A stretch of DNA of 64,000 bases from an uncultured Paracoccaceae bacterium (GTDB lineage: Bacteria; Pseudomonadota; Alphaproteobacteria; Rhodobacterales; Rhodobacteraceae): assembly GCA_937872465.1 (NCBI GenBank), contig CALMSR010000003.1, positions 1 through 64,000 on the forward strand. Reading direction: 5' to 3'. Below are positions 16,815 to 26,389 of this stretch, one piece after another (the first letter of the stretch is position 1; each line of letters starts with the position of its first letter). Position numbers and translations under genes: made by a program. The notes beneath the pieces are model-generated. The model searched no databases. It was given only the letters and a program-made list of their open reading frames with translations, and had not been told where the DNA came from.

Positions 16815-17549
16815 ATGAACTGCTGTCAGCCCGATACGGAATGCCACGACCCCGGTCGGCGTGCGGTGCTCGGCCTCGCGGGAGCGGGCCTGGGGCTGGC
16901 GGCGGTCTCCGGCCTCTCCGCCCCGGCCCATGCGCAGGTCCTGACCATGGAGGCGCGGGACGCGCTGTCGCCCCAGCAGATCGTCGATCTCATCCTCGAG
17001 GGCAATCGGCGCTTCGCCGCCGGCACCCCGCAGCCCCGCGACTGGCTCGCCGAGCAGAGAGGCACGGCCACCGGCCAGCACCCGGCCGCCATCTTCCTGT
17101 CCTGCGTCGACAGCCGGGCGCCGGTGGAGGTGATCTGCGACCTCGGGATCGGCCATGCCTTCAACGCGCGCGTCGCCGGCAATGCCGTGAACGACGACAT
17201 CCTGGGCTCGATGGAATTCGCGACGGCGCTCTCGGGCGCCAGGGTGGTGATGGTGATGGGGCACAGCGCCTGCGGCGCGATCAAGGGCGCGATCGACAAT
17301 GCGCGCCTGGGGAACCTCACCCTCCTGCTGGCCCGCTTCCAGAACGCGATCGCGGCGACGGAATTCGCGGGCGAGCGCAGCGCGGCGAATCCGGCCTTCG
17401 TCGACGCCGTCTGCAAGACCCATGTGGCGATGTCGCTCGACCTCATCCGGGAGCGTTCCCCGGTTCTGCAGGAGCTCGAGCAGGAGGGCAGGGTCATGAT
17501 CGTCGGCTCGTTCTACGACCTGGAGACCGGGGAGGTTTCCCTGGTGTGA
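16815..17549 (+). CDS. Tat-exported beta-carbonic anhydrase
   Basis: Interconverts CO2 and bicarbonate. The 244-residue precursor carries a twin-arginine signal (RRAVLGLAGAGLGLAA at 15-30, predicted cleavage after AHA near residue 40), so it should act in the periplasm. Zinc ligands are Cys97 (in SCVDSR), His150 and Cys153 (in GHSACGA), with the Asp99-Arg101 dyad typical of beta-class enzymes. The ATG at 16815 is preceded by a perfect AGGAGG. The N-terminus before the Tat motif is Cys-rich (MNCCQPDTEC). It has no obvious tie to polysaccharide synthesis; it faces a convergent sugar dehydrogenase gene across a palindromic repeat. Confidence 0.92.
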   Translation: MNCCQPDTECHDPGRRAVLGLAGAGLGLAAVSGLSAPAHAQVLTMEARDALSPQQIVDLILEGNRRFAAGTPQPRDWLAEQRGTATGQHPAAIFLSCVDSRAPVEVICDLGIGHAFNARVAGNAVNDDILGSMEFATALSGARVVMVMGHSACGAIKGAIDNARLGNLTLLLARFQNAIAATEFAGERSAANPAFVDAVCKTHVAMSLDLIRERSPVLQELEQEGRVMIVGSFYDLETGEVSLV

Positions 17550-17554
17550 TGCCC

Positions 17555-17628
17555 GCGGCCCTCGCCGCCGGCCCCGCCCGCGCGGCGCCGACGGATCCCG
17601 GCCCGATCGACCGGCGTCGATCGGGCGG
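17555..17628 (+). repeat. Dispersed intergenic palindromic repeat, copy A
   Basis: One of four related elements. The right part is a perfect 11-bp inverted repeat, GCCCGATCGAC (17601-17611) and GTCGATCGGGC (17616-17626), with a 4-nt loop. The left part carries the shared GCGGCCCTCGCCGCCG block. It fills the gap between the convergent carbonic anhydrase and sugar dehydrogenase genes, a good place for a bidirectional terminator, although no T-tract follows. Confidence 0.7.
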
Positions 17629-17642
17629 AAGGGCCGCCGGCA

Positions 17643-18917
17643 TCAGAGCCTGAGGTCGCTCGCCTCGCGGGGAAAGGCGCTCTTCATGTCGAAGAAGACG
17701 CCGCCGGGCGCGAGCAGCCCGCGCAGCCGCGCGGGGCCGAGCGCGAGGAAATCGGCATGGGCCACCGCCAGCACCAGGGCGTCGTAATCGCCGCGCTCCG
17801 GCAGGGCCGCGAGCGGGGCGAGGCCGAGCTCGGCCGAGACCGCCCCGGCATCGGCATGGGGATCGAGGCAGTCGACCGCCATCTCGAACTCGCCGAAGGC
17901 GCGGATGAGGTCGATCACCTTGGTGTTGCGGATGTCGGCGCAATCCTCCTTGAAGGTCAGCCCCAGCACCAGCACCCGCGCGCCGCGGATCGGCCGGTCG
18001 CGGTGGATCAGCGCCTTGACGAGCCGCGTCGCGGCATGGCGGGCCATGCCGTCGTTGATCTCGCGCCCCAGCCGGATGATGTCGGGGATATGGCCGACCG
18101 CGAGCGACTTGTGCACCAGGTAATAGGGGTCGACCCCGATGCAATGCCCGCCCACCAGCCCCGGCTTCAGCTTCACGAAGTTCCACTTGGTCGCGGCCGC
18201 CTCGATCACCTCGGTGGTGTCGATGCCGAGATGGGCGAAGATGATGGAGAGCTCGTTGATCAGCGCGATGTTCACGTCGCGCTGGGTGTTCTCGATGATC
18301 TTGGAGGCCTCGGCCACCTTGATGCTGGGGGCGCGATGGGTGCCCGCCGGGATGATGGAGCGGTAGAGCGCATCGACGAATTCCGCCGTTTCCGGCGTCG
18401 AGCCGGAGGTGACCTTGACGATCTTCGTGATCGGGCGGTCCTTGTCGCCGGGGTTGATGCGCTCGGGGGAATAGCCGGCGAAGAAGTCGCGGTTGAAGAC
18501 CAGCCCCGAGACGCGCTCGATCACCGGCAGGCAATCCTCCTCGGTGGCGCCGGGATAGACGGTGCTCTCGTAGATCACCACGTCGCCGGGGGCGATCGCC
18601 CGCCCCACCAGCTCCGAGGCGGCGATCAGCGGCCCGAGATCGGGCTGGCGGTGCCGGTCGATCGGGGTCGGCACCGCGACGATATAGACATCCGCCTCCG
18701 CGAGCCGCGCCGCATCGGTGGTGAAGTCGAGATGGCGCGCCGCCGCCAGCTCCTCCGGCGCCACCTCGCCGGTCGCGTCATCGCCCCCGCGCAGCGCCGC
18801 GACCCGCGCCTCCTTCACGTCGAAGCCGAGGGTGGGGTATCGCTTGCCGAATTCCACCGCGAGCGGCAGGCCGACATAGCCGAGCCCGATGATGGCGATC
18901 TGCTTTGGTTTGCGCAT
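17643..18917 (-). CDS. UDP-N-acetylhexosamine 6-dehydrogenase (WbpO/TviB-like)
   Basis: A 424-residue NAD-dependent nucleotide-sugar dehydrogenase that oxidises C6 of a UDP-sugar to a uronate. The Rossmann motif GLGYVG is at 11-16 and the catalytic Cys259 lies in GGHCIGVDPYY. The GHCIGVDPYYL form and the VKLKPGLVGG context match the TviB/WbpO/WbpA group, which acts on UDP-GlcNAc or UDP-GalNAc, rather than UDP-glucose dehydrogenase. It is the last gene of a five-gene sugar-nucleotide operon. Substrate assignment is family inference. Confidence 0.88.
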   Translation of the reverse strand: MRKPKQIAIIGLGYVGLPLAVEFGKRYPTLGFDVKEARVAALRGGDDATGEVAPEELAAARHLDFTTDAARLAEADVYIVAVPTPIDRHRQPDLGPLIAASELVGRAIAPGDVVIYESTVYPGATEEDCLPVIERVSGLVFNRDFFAGYSPERINPGDKDRPITKIVKVTSGSTPETAEFVDALYRSIIPAGTHRAPSIKVAEASKIIENTQRDVNIALINELSIIFAHLGIDTTEVIEAAATKWNFVKLKPGLVGGHCIGVDPYYLVHKSLAVGHIPDIIRLGREINDGMARHAATRLVKALIHRDRPIRGARVLVLGLTFKEDCADIRNTKVIDLIRAFGEFEMAVDCLDPHADAGAVSAELGLAPLAALPERGDYDALVLAVAHADFLALGPARLRGLLAPGGVFFDMKSAFPREASDLRL

Positions 18918-18966
18918 GGCGATCTCCGGTCGGAGGGAAGGGGCGGGGCAGGGCAGGGCGCCGCCC

Positions 18967-19995
18967 TCAGGGCGCGCCGGGCGGATAGAAGCCGGTGTAC
19001 CATTCGGCGAAGCGTCGCACCCCGGCCCCGATCGGGGTCGCGGGGCGCCAGTTCACCGCGCGCGCCAGCCGCGAGCTGTCCGCCCAGGTGTCGGGCACGT
19101 CGCCGGGCTGCATCGGCAGGAGCTCGCGGATCGCCTTGCGCCCCAGCGCCGTCTCCAGCGCGCCGATGAAATCCTCGAGCCCCACGGGGGCGTTGTTGCC
19201 GATGTTGTAGAGGCGGAAGGGCGCGTTCGAGCTGGCGGGATCGGGGTGATGCGCGTCCCAGTCCGGATCGGGCGTGGCGATGCGGTCGGTGGCGCGGATC
19301 ACGCCTTCGGCGATGTCGTCGATGAAAGTGAAGTCGCGGCTCTGGCGGCCGTGGCCGTAGACCTTGATCGGGCGGCCTGCGAGGATGGCGTCGGCGAAGA
19401 GCATCGGCGCCATGTCCGGCCGGCCCCAGGGCCCGTAGACGGTGAAGAACCTCAGGCCGGTGCAGGGCAGGCGGTAGAGATGGGCATAGGCATGGGCCAT
19501 CAGCTCGCCCGCCCGCTTGGTCGCGGCATAGAACTGCACGGGATGGTCGACGCCCTGGTCCTCGCGGAAGGGCATGGCGGCATTGGCGCCGTAGACCGAG
19601 GAGGTCGAGGCGAAGACGAGATGGCCCACGCCCCCGTGCCGGCAGGCCTCGAGCAGATGCGCGAAGCCGGTGACGTTGCTCTCCACATAGGCCAGCGGGT
19701 TTTCCAGGGAATAGCGCACCCCGGCCTGGGCGGCGAGATGGATCACCCGCTCGAAGGGGGTCTCGAAGGCCGCCTCCACCGCCGCCCGGTCGGCGAGATC
19801 GGCGCGCAGGAAGCGCCACGTCCCGCCGGTCTCCGCGGCGATGCGGTCGAGCTCGGCGAGCCGCGCCTCCTTGAGGGCCACGTCGTAATAGTCATTGAGA
19901 TTGTCGAAGCCGGTCACCGCATCGCCGCGCGCGAGCAGGCGGGCCGCCACATGGAAGCCGATGAAGCCCGCGGCGCCGGTGACGAGGATGTGCAA
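18967..19995 (-). CDS. UDP-glucuronate 4-epimerase (SDR family)
   Basis: A 342-residue extended SDR enzyme predicted to interconvert UDP-glucuronate and UDP-galacturonate. The NAD-binding motif GAAGFIG is at 7-13, the catalytic pair is Tyr156/Lys160, and the segments FDNLNDYYDVALKEARL and HLAAQAGVRYSLENP are characteristic of the LspL/Cap1J glucuronate epimerase group. It lies 10 bp downstream of the UDP-glucose dehydrogenase gene, which would supply its substrate. Both products would be acidic building blocks for the polymer. Confidence 0.9.
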   Translation of the reverse strand: MHILVTGAAGFIGFHVAARLLARGDAVTGFDNLNDYYDVALKEARLAELDRIAAETGGTWRFLRADLADRAAVEAAFETPFERVIHLAAQAGVRYSLENPLAYVESNVTGFAHLLEACRHGGVGHLVFASTSSVYGANAAMPFREDQGVDHPVQFYAATKRAGELMAHAYAHLYRLPCTGLRFFTVYGPWGRPDMAPMLFADAILAGRPIKVYGHGRQSRDFTFIDDIAEGVIRATDRIATPDPDWDAHHPDPASSNAPFRLYNIGNNAPVGLEDFIGALETALGRKAIRELLPMQPGDVPDTWADSSRLARAVNWRPATPIGAGVRRFAEWYTGFYPPGAP

Positions 19996-20005
19996 GGCGA
20001 TCGCC

Positions 20006-21382
20006 TCAGGCCACGGGCGTCGCCGCCCGCGTCGGGGCGGCGGCCTGCGGTGCGGCCAGCCCGCGGCCGATGGCGTAATAGGCGAAGCCCTTGCGGGCCA
20101 TGCGGACCGGGTCGTAGAGGTTGCGGCCGTCGAAGATCACCCGCTCGGAGAGCTTCTCGCCGATCGCCTCGAAATCCGGCGCGCGGAAGGCCTGCCATTC
20201 GGTGAGCGTCACCAGCGCATCCGCCCCCTTCAGCGCCGCCTCCTTGGTGCCGCAGAGCGTGAGCCCCTCGCGGTCGCCGTAGAGGCGCTGCGCCTCCTCC
20301 ATCGCCTCGGGGTCGTAGGCCTGCACCTTCGCGCCCGCGTCCCAGAGCGCCTCCATCAGCACCCGGCTCGCCGCCTCGCGCATGTCGTCGGTATTGGGCT
20401 TGAAGGCGAGGCCCCAGAGCGCGAAGACCCGGCCCGCGAGATCGCCGCGGTAATGGGCGGCGATCTTGTCGAAGAGCACGCGCTTCTGGGCCTCGTTGCG
20501 GTCCTCCACCGCGGCGAGCACCGCCGGCTCGAAGCCGGTCCCCCGGGCGGTGGCGATCAGCGCCTTGACGTCCTTGGGAAAGCAGGAGCCGCCGTAGCCG
20601 GCGCCGGGATAGATGAAATGCCAGCCGATGCGCGGATCCGAGCCGATGCCCTGGCGCACCATCTCCACATCGGCCCCGAGCCGCTCGGCGAGGCCGGCGA
20701 TCTCGTTCATGAAGCTGATCTTGGTCGCGAGCATGCAGTTGGCGGCGTATTTCGTCAGCTCCGCGGAGCGCAGGTCCATGACGATGATCTTGTCGTGGTT
20801 GCGGGAGAACGGCGCATAGACCTCGCGCAGCAGCTCCTCGGCCTCCGGGCTCGCGGTGCCGATGACGATGCGGTCGGGGCGCATGCAATCGGCGACCGCG
20901 GCGCCCTCCTTCAGGAATTCCGGGTTCGAGACCACCTCGAAGCCGAGGTCGCTCCGCTGCCGGCGGCCGAGCACCTCCGTGATCTTCGCCGCGACCCTGT
21001 CGGCGGTGCCGACCGGGACGGTGGATTTGGTGACGACGACCTTGGGCTCCTCCATCGCCTCGGCGACGGTCCCGGCCACCCCGAGCACGTAGCTCAGGTC
21101 CGCCGAGCCGTCCTCGTCGGGCGGCGTGCCCACGGCGATGAAGAGGATGCGCCCATGCGCCACCCCCTCGGCGGCCTCGGTGGTGAAGCCGAGCCGGCCC
21201 TCGGCGTGGTTCTTCCGCACCAGGTCCTCGAGCCCCGGCTCGTAGATCGGGATGCGGCCGGCCTTCAGCCCCTCGATCTTGGCGGCGTCCACATCGACGC
21301 AGAGCACGTCATGGCCGACCTCGGCCAGCACCGCGCCCTGGACGAGGCCGACGTAGCCGGTGCCGAAAACGGTGATCCTCAT
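20006..21382 (-). CDS. ugd: UDP-glucose 6-dehydrogenase
   Basis: Oxidises UDP-glucose to UDP-glucuronate with two NAD. The 458-residue length is typical. The Rossmann motif is GTGYVG at 7-12, STVPVGT is at 120-126, and the catalytic Cys267 lies in [10 protein letters not shown]. It sits between an SDR epimerase/decarboxylase-like gene (34 bp upstream) and the UDP-glucuronate 4-epimerase, a classical arrangement for making glucuronate and galacturonate donors. A Pro/Ala/Thr-rich tail of about 15 residues follows the catalytic fold. Confidence 0.95.
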   Translation of the reverse strand: MRITVFGTGYVGLVQGAVLAEVGHDVLCVDVDAAKIEGLKAGRIPIYEPGLEDLVRKNHAEGRLGFTTEAAEGVAHGRILFIAVGTPPDEDGSADLSYVLGVAGTVAEAMEEPKVVVTKSTVPVGTADRVAAKITEVLGRRQRSDLGFEVVSNPEFLKEGAAVADCMRPDRIVIGTASPEAEELLREVYAPFSRNHDKIIVMDLRSAELTKYAANCMLATKISFMNEIAGLAERLGADVEMVRQGIGSDPRIGWHFIYPGAGYGGSCFPKDVKALIATARGTGFEPAVLAAVEDRNEAQKRVLFDKIAAHYRGDLAGRVFALWGLAFKPNTDDMREAASRVLMEALWDAGAKVQAYDPEAMEEAQRLYGDREGLTLCGTKEAALKGADALVTLTEWQAFRAPDFEAIGEKLSERVIFDGRNLYDPVRMARKGFAYYAIGRGLAAPQAAAPTRAATPVA

Positions 21383-21415
21383 GGCGCCCTCCTCACGGCC
21401 GCGCTTAAGGCAGCA

Positions 21416-22414
21416 TCAGGGGCGAAGCGCAAGATACCAGGGCGTCGCCCGCGCCCAGGCGACGGTCCGGGCGATGCCCTCCGCCGCCGGGATCTCCGCC
21501 CGCCAGCCCAAGAGCCGCGCCGCCTTCTCCACCGCCGGCACCCGGCGGCCGATGTCCTCGTAGACGGAGCCGTATTTCTCGCCCGTGTCCACCGCGACCG
21601 GCTCCAGATCCGAGCCCGCCGCCGCGAGCACCATGCCGACCACCTCCGCCATGGTGTTCTCGGTGGCATTGCCGATGTTGAAGATCTCGCCCACGGCCTC
21701 GGGCTTCGTCGCCGCCGCCAGCACGCCGGCGATGGCGTCGTCGATGTAGGTCAGGCAGCGGGTCTGGCCCCCGCCGTCGTAGAGATCCGGGCGCTCGCCG
21801 TTCAGCACCCGCTGCACCGTCTGGGAGACCACGTAGATCGGCGTCTGCCGCGGCCCGTAGACGTTGAAGAAGCGCACGATCGAGAAGGGCAGCCCGGTCT
21901 TGCGCGCCACCCCGAAGAGCATGTGCTCGCAGACCGCCTTGGCCGAGGAATAGCTCCAGCGGTCGACGGAGGTCGCGCCCAGCACCCGGTCGCCGTCCTC
22001 GGCCCAGGGCACCGCGGGGTTGCGGCCGTAGACCTCCGAGGTCGAGGTGAAGAGGATGCGCACGTCGTGCTCGACACAGAGCGCGATCAGGTGCCGCGTG
22101 CCGATGATGGCGATGTCGATCAGGCTCAGGGGGTCTTCCATGTAGCGCCGCACGCCCACCACCGAGGCGAGGTGGTAGAGCACCGCCGCCTCGGGGCGGA
22201 AGAAGGCCTCGATCGTGCCCGGGTCGCGGATGTCGCCCTGCATGTAGTGGAAATCCGGATGGTCGCGCACCGCGTCGAGGTTGCGGGCCGCCCCTGGCTC
22301 GGCGATGTCGAGCCCGTGCACCACATGCCCGCGCGCGAGCAGCGCCTCGATCAGATGGCTGCCCACGAAGCCGGCGGCGCCGGTGACGAGGACGGTTGGG
22401 GAGGTCTCTGCCAT
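21416..22414 (-). CDS. NAD-dependent epimerase/dehydratase, UDP-glucuronate decarboxylase-like
   Basis: A 332-residue extended SDR protein with NAD motif GAAGFVG (12-18), TSTSEVYGRNP (124-133) and catalytic Tyr155/Lys159 in YSSAK. The TSEVYG and NVYGPRQ segments resemble the UDP-xylose synthase/ArnA-like decarboxylase group, so it may turn UDP-glucuronate into a pentose donor, but it could equally be a 4-epimerase of another UDP-sugar. It lies in the uronate operon between two sugar dehydrogenase genes, which supports a UDP-uronate substrate. Confidence 0.8.
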   Translation of the reverse strand: MAETSPTVLVTGAAGFVGSHLIEALLARGHVVHGLDIAEPGAARNLDAVRDHPDFHYMQGDIRDPGTIEAFFRPEAAVLYHLASVVGVRRYMEDPLSLIDIAIIGTRHLIALCVEHDVRILFTSTSEVYGRNPAVPWAEDGDRVLGATSVDRWSYSSAKAVCEHMLFGVARKTGLPFSIVRFFNVYGPRQTPIYVVSQTVQRVLNGERPDLYDGGGQTRCLTYIDDAIAGVLAAATKPEAVGEIFNIGNATENTMAEVVGMVLAAAGSDLEPVAVDTGEKYGSVYEDIGRRVPAVEKAARLLGWRAEIPAAEGIARTVAWARATPWYLALRP

Positions 22415-22473
22415 GTCGCTTCCTCGGATCTCGGGCCGGCGCCGTCAGCGCCGGTGTTCATAGGGCCGGCGCA

Positions 22474-23793
22474 TCAGCGCCCGACCCCCATATAGGCGAG
22501 CCCCGCCGCCTCGAGCGCGGCGATGCGGTCGCGGGGATAATGGATGCGTCCGTCGTAGATCAGCGCGCCGGGGCAGGCGGAGGCGAGATCCTCCGGGGTG
22601 ATCGCGGCGAAGGCGTCGTGGCCGGCGAGGATCAGCACCGCATCCGCCCCGGCCACCGCGTCGCGCCAGTTCGCCGTGAGCGCGAGCCCGTGATGCGCCG
22701 CCTCGGCCGGGGTCACCATCGGGTCGCAGACGCGCAGGTGCCCGCCGTAGCCCGCCTCCCGGAGCGCCGCCACCAGGGGTGCCACCGGCGTGAAGCGGCA
22801 ATCGCCGGAATTGCTCTTGAAGGCGTAGCCGAGCAGCGCCACCCGGGCGTCGGCGGGCGCGAGGCCCCGGGCCTTCAGATGCCCGTCCACCCGGGCGAAG
22901 ACATGGGCGGGCATGGAATCGTTCACCGCCCGGCTCGCGCGCGGGATCTGCATCTCCACCCCGGCGCGGCGCCCGATCGCGTCCACGAACCAGGGATCCT
23001 TGGTCAGGCAATAGCCGCCGACGCCGTTGGCGGGCGTCAGGATGTTGACGTGGTGCTGGCCCTTCTTCAGCGAATTGGCGCCGCGGATCACCTCCAGCAC
23101 GTCCACCGGCCAGGGCAGGGCGTCGGTGAGCTTGGCCAGCTCGTTGGCCAGCGCCACGTTGAGGTCGATCCAGAGATTGTCGGCGAGCTTGACCATCTCC
23201 GCCGCCTCCGGCGAGGAGAGCACGTCCACCTCCACGGGAAGCACCTCGCGCCAGAAGGCCGCCGCCGCCGCGCCGGCCTCCGCATCCATGCCGCCGACGA
23301 GGATCGGGATCTGGGCGAGATCGCGGATCGCCTGGCCCTCGGCCAGCCGCTCGGGGCTGAAGGCCATGTGCACCTTCGCCGCGGGGGCGAGGATCTCGTC
23401 GTGCATCGCCCGCGTCGTGCCCGGCGGCACGGTGCTCTTGATCATCACGATCTGGCCGTCGGCCAGATGCGGCGCCAGCCCGGCGCAGGCGGCGCGGATA
23501 TGGGAGAGATCGGCGGTGAAATCCTCCGAGAGCGGCGTGCCCACGGTGATCAGCACGGCGCGGGTGCCGGCGGCGGCGGCGGGATCGCTCGAGACGGTCA
23601 GCCGGCCCGCGGCGACGCCCGCGGCGACGAGCTCGGCGAGCCCCGGCTCGGGAATCGGGCAGCGGCCTTCGCGCAGCTCGGCGATGAGCGCCTGATTGGT
23701 GTCGATGCCGACCACGGAATGCCCGCGGGAGGCGAGCACCGCGGCGATGACGCTGCCGATATATCCGAAGCCGACGACCGCGATCTCACTCAT
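22474..23793 (-). CDS. Nucleotide-sugar dehydrogenase (UDP-ManNAc dehydrogenase-like)
   Basis: A 439-residue member of the UDP-glucose/GDP-mannose dehydrogenase family and the third such enzyme in this operon. The NAD motif GFGYIG is at 8-13, STVPPGT at 120-126 and the catalytic Cys262 in GVGGYCLTKDP. The sequence differs from both Ugd (GGSCFPKD) and the WbpO-like enzyme (GGHCIGVDP); the closest general type is WecC-like UDP-N-acetylmannosamine dehydrogenase, but the substrate is uncertain. It is the first gene of the reverse-strand operon that ends at 17643. Confidence 0.82.
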   Translation of the reverse strand: MSEIAVVGFGYIGSVIAAVLASRGHSVVGIDTNQALIAELREGRCPIPEPGLAELVAAGVAAGRLTVSSDPAAAAGTRAVLITVGTPLSEDFTADLSHIRAACAGLAPHLADGQIVMIKSTVPPGTTRAMHDEILAPAAKVHMAFSPERLAEGQAIRDLAQIPILVGGMDAEAGAAAAAFWREVLPVEVDVLSSPEAAEMVKLADNLWIDLNVALANELAKLTDALPWPVDVLEVIRGANSLKKGQHHVNILTPANGVGGYCLTKDPWFVDAIGRRAGVEMQIPRASRAVNDSMPAHVFARVDGHLKARGLAPADARVALLGYAFKSNSGDCRFTPVAPLVAALREAGYGGHLRVCDPMVTPAEAAHHGLALTANWRDAVAGADAVLILAGHDAFAAITPEDLASACPGALIYDGRIHYPRDRIAALEAAGLAYMGVGR

Positions 23794-24049
23794 GACACCA
23801 TCTCTGCACAGGCACTGCCGGAACCCGGCGCGGGCGCGTCCCGCGACCTTGCCGGCCTGGGGAAAACGGGCGCGGAATGCGGCCCGTGCCTAGCATGCCG
23901 CGCTGCCGCCGCAAAGCCGGATCTGCCGGCGCCGGAGGTCGAATATCCCTGAAAGTAAACGGGAACCGTGGCGTCGTCCCGGGGCGTCGCCTGCCGATTC
24001 CGTCATGTTATAACATAATATTCCTTCCCCGCGCGAGGCCGGGTCCGGA
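23794..24049. promoter_or_regulatory. Upstream region of the nucleotide-sugar operon
   Basis: 256 bp between the end of a sulfotransferase gene and the start of the sugar dehydrogenase operon, both on the reverse strand. It holds a short AT-rich island with a perfect 12-bp palindrome, ATGTTATAACAT (24005-24016), unusual in this GC-rich DNA. It could include a -10 element or a repressor site for the operon. No matching -35 was identified with confidence. Confidence 0.35.
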
Positions 24050-25018
24050 TCAGCCGAGGAGCGGGGCCGCGCCGAGCAGCGTGAGCAGCCGCTCGCTGCG
24101 CAGGGCGCGCTGCAGCCCGGCCCGCCCCCGCTCCAGCCCGCGATAGGCGGCCTCGAGCGCGCGGCCCCCCGGCGTGAGCGCGTCCTGCAGGTCGTAGCCG
24201 AAGCGGTCGAGCGGCGCCATCCCGGCGAAGGAGGCGCCGATCAGGGCGGCCTGATGCGGCGTGAGCCGGCTGCGCCACCGGTCGATCCCCGAAGGATCGG
24301 GATCGCGGCGGAAGGATTGCGCATCGTACCAGAGGTTGCGGTCGTTGACGGTGATCGCCTTCTCGCCGATGTGGCTCCGGCTCGCGGGAATGCGCATCTC
24401 CGGCGACCAGGGCAGGCCGAGGAAGGCGCAGATCCGCCGGGTCTCGGTCGCGGGATCGGTGACGAGGGCGGCGTATTCCACCGCCAGCACCCGGTCCGGC
24501 GCCGCCTTCTCGGCGGCGAAGCCGGCGTGGAAGCAGGCCTCCACATGCGCCACCGCCGCCCGCAGGCTGCGGGTATAGGGCCGGGGCGAGAGCCCCATCG
24601 CCCGGCCGCGGCGGCCGACCTCGAGCATCGAGGCGACGATCGCGCGCGGGTCGCGCAGCACGAAGACGCAGCGCGCCCGGGGAAAGAGCTCCATGAGCGG
24701 CTCGAAGACGAGGCAGTTCGCCGGGGTCTTCTCGCTCAGAAGCCGCCGGCCCTCGCGGTCGGCGAGCGGCAGCAGCAGCGCCTCGATCATGCCCCGGACC
24801 GCCCGGTCGACATCCACCGCCGAGCAGAAGGCGTCGATCCGGCCGTTGGCCACCTTCTTCTTCAGCGAGTCGCGCAGGGCGAGGATCTTGGTCAGATGCA
24901 GGAATTCCGGCCCGCCGGCGATCGCGGGATGCATGTCGAGCATGTTCTGCACCAGCGTGGTGCCCGACCGCGGCGCGCCGCCCACGAAGATGAAGCGCTC
25001 GCCCTCTTCCGATGTCAC
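24050..25018 (-). CDS. Sulfotransferase family protein
   Basis: About 322 residues. The PAPS 5'-phosphosulfate loop is GGAPRSGTT at 13-21 and the 3'-phosphate region is CVFVLRDPRAIVASMLEV near residue 115. The GTG at 25018 is favoured because GAGGGGGG lies about 10 bases upstream; a longer frame exists to 25117 but encodes only a Gly-rich tail. It would sulfate a sugar hydroxyl. It is divergent from the CgeB-like glycosyltransferase gene and is one of four sulfotransferase genes in the window, counting the broken one at 26386. Confidence 0.87.
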   Translation of the reverse strand: MTSEEGERFIFVGGAPRSGTTLVQNMLDMHPAIAGGPEFLHLTKILALRDSLKKKVANGRIDAFCSAVDVDRAVRGMIEALLLPLADREGRRLLSEKTPANCLVFEPLMELFPRARCVFVLRDPRAIVASMLEVGRRGRAMGLSPRPYTRSLRAAVAHVEACFHAGFAAEKAAPDRVLAVEYAALVTDPATETRRICAFLGLPWSPEMRIPASRSHIGEKAITVNDRNLWYDAQSFRRDPDPSGIDRWRSRLTPHQAALIGASFAGMAPLDRFGYDLQDALTPGGRALEAAYRGLERGRAGLQRALRSERLLTLLGAAPLLG

Positions 25019-25255
25019 CCGGCCACCCCCCTCGTGCCATCCGGAAGCCGCACCGGCGCCTGGGCCGATTCGGAATCCCCCCTTCCGATTGTTAACACTT
25101 TCGCCCCCGGCGGGCAAAACCGCAGGGATGGGCGGCGCATGGGCGGGGCGGTGCGGCGGCGGCGTTAACGCTTCCTGCGAACGCTTTGTGCGCGGGGTTC
25201 TTTCCGGCGGCGATCCGTGCTAGCGCCTGCCTCTCCCGGCGGAGGGCGAGAGGCG

Positions 25256-26389
25256 ATGACACCCGAACGGCGCGTGCTGCTCTATTCCCAGCGCGGGCTG
25301 TCGCGCCATGTCTCCCGCTGCCCCGGCTACGAGTTCGAGGATCTGGTCGCCGCGGAGCTCGAGACCGCCGACATCCTCGCCCCCACCGCGTCGCGGGCCT
25401 CGCCGCTCCTGCTGAAGGCGCGCGGGCAGGTCGCGCGGCGCTCGCGGCTCTACCGGGCGCTGCCCACCGGGCTGGAGCTCTCCGGGCTCGGCGAGGGCTA
25501 CGACCTGCTCTTCGCCTATGTGGGCCTGCCGCGGGATCTCGCCACGCTCGACGCCTTCGACCTGCGCCGGCGCGCGGGCCGCGCGGTGGTCTGGCTGCAG
25601 GAACTCGCCGCGGCCGACGTGCCCGGCTACGGCCCCGGCCTCGAGGTGCTCAATACCTTCGACCACGTGATCTGCGGCCTGGCCGGCACCGTGCCGGCGC
25701 TGGCGGCGAGGCTCGACGTGCCGGTGCATTACGCCTGCTGGGGGCTCGACGCGCTGGCCTTCTGCCCCTGGCCCGACCCGCCCGAGCGGGTGATCGAATT
25801 CTACAATCTCTCCAACGTCTCCCAGGCGACCCATGCCGCCCTGCTCGCCCATGCGAAGGCCAGCGGCGCCTTCTACGACTTTCCCACCGAGATCGGCATC
25901 CATACCGCGCGCGAGCCCGCAGAGCACCGCTGGCGCTACGCCGACCGGCTGAAGCGCAGCCGCTATTTCTACGCCGGCACCGCGCGGGTGCGCTCCCGCG
26001 CCGAAGGCGGCTGGAAGCGGGGGGCGGCCCAGGCCGAATTCGGCTCGCGCTACGTCGAGGCCCTGGCCGCGGGCGCGATCCTGCTCGGCGACCGGGTGGC
26101 GACAAGGGAATTCGAGGCCAGCCTCGGCTGGGAGGATGCGGTGATCCCCGTCCCCTATGAATGCCCCGGGATCGTCGATATCATCGCCGGGCTCGACGCC
26201 GATCCCGGCCGGCTCGCCGCGGCGCGGCGGCGCAACGTCACGCAGGTGCTCGCGCGGCACGATTGCCTGCATCGCTGGGAGCAGGTGCTCGATCTCGTCG
26301 GCCTGCCGCCGACGCCGGGCATGGCGCGGCGGCGCGAGGCCCTCGCGGCGCGCGCGGCGCTGGTGGCGGCGGCGCCGGAGGAGGGATGA
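25256..26389 (+). CDS. CgeB/YkvP-like glycosyltransferase
   Basis: A 377-residue protein with the layout of the CgeB/spore-protein YkvP glycosyltransferases (GT-B fold). The N-terminal half is a Rossmann-like region; the C-terminal half contains the donor-site pattern SRYVEALAAGAILLGDRV with Glu near residue 273. The ATG at 25256 is preceded by GGCGGAGGGCGAG. Its stop overlaps the start of the next gene (ATGA), so the transferase and the sulfotransferase were designed to be translated together. Sugar donor unknown. Confidence 0.75.
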   Translation: MTPERRVLLYSQRGLSRHVSRCPGYEFEDLVAAELETADILAPTASRASPLLLKARGQVARRSRLYRALPTGLELSGLGEGYDLLFAYVGLPRDLATLDAFDLRRRAGRAVVWLQELAAADVPGYGPGLEVLNTFDHVICGLAGTVPALAARLDVPVHYACWGLDALAFCPWPDPPERVIEFYNLSNVSQATHAALLAHAKASGAFYDFPTEIGIHTAREPAEHRWRYADRLKRSRYFYAGTARVRSRAEGGWKRGAAQAEFGSRYVEALAAGAILLGDRVATREFEASLGWEDAVIPVPYECPGIVDIIAGLDADPGRLAAARRRNVTQVLARHDCLHRWEQVLDLVGLPPTPGMARRREALAARAALVAAAPEEG

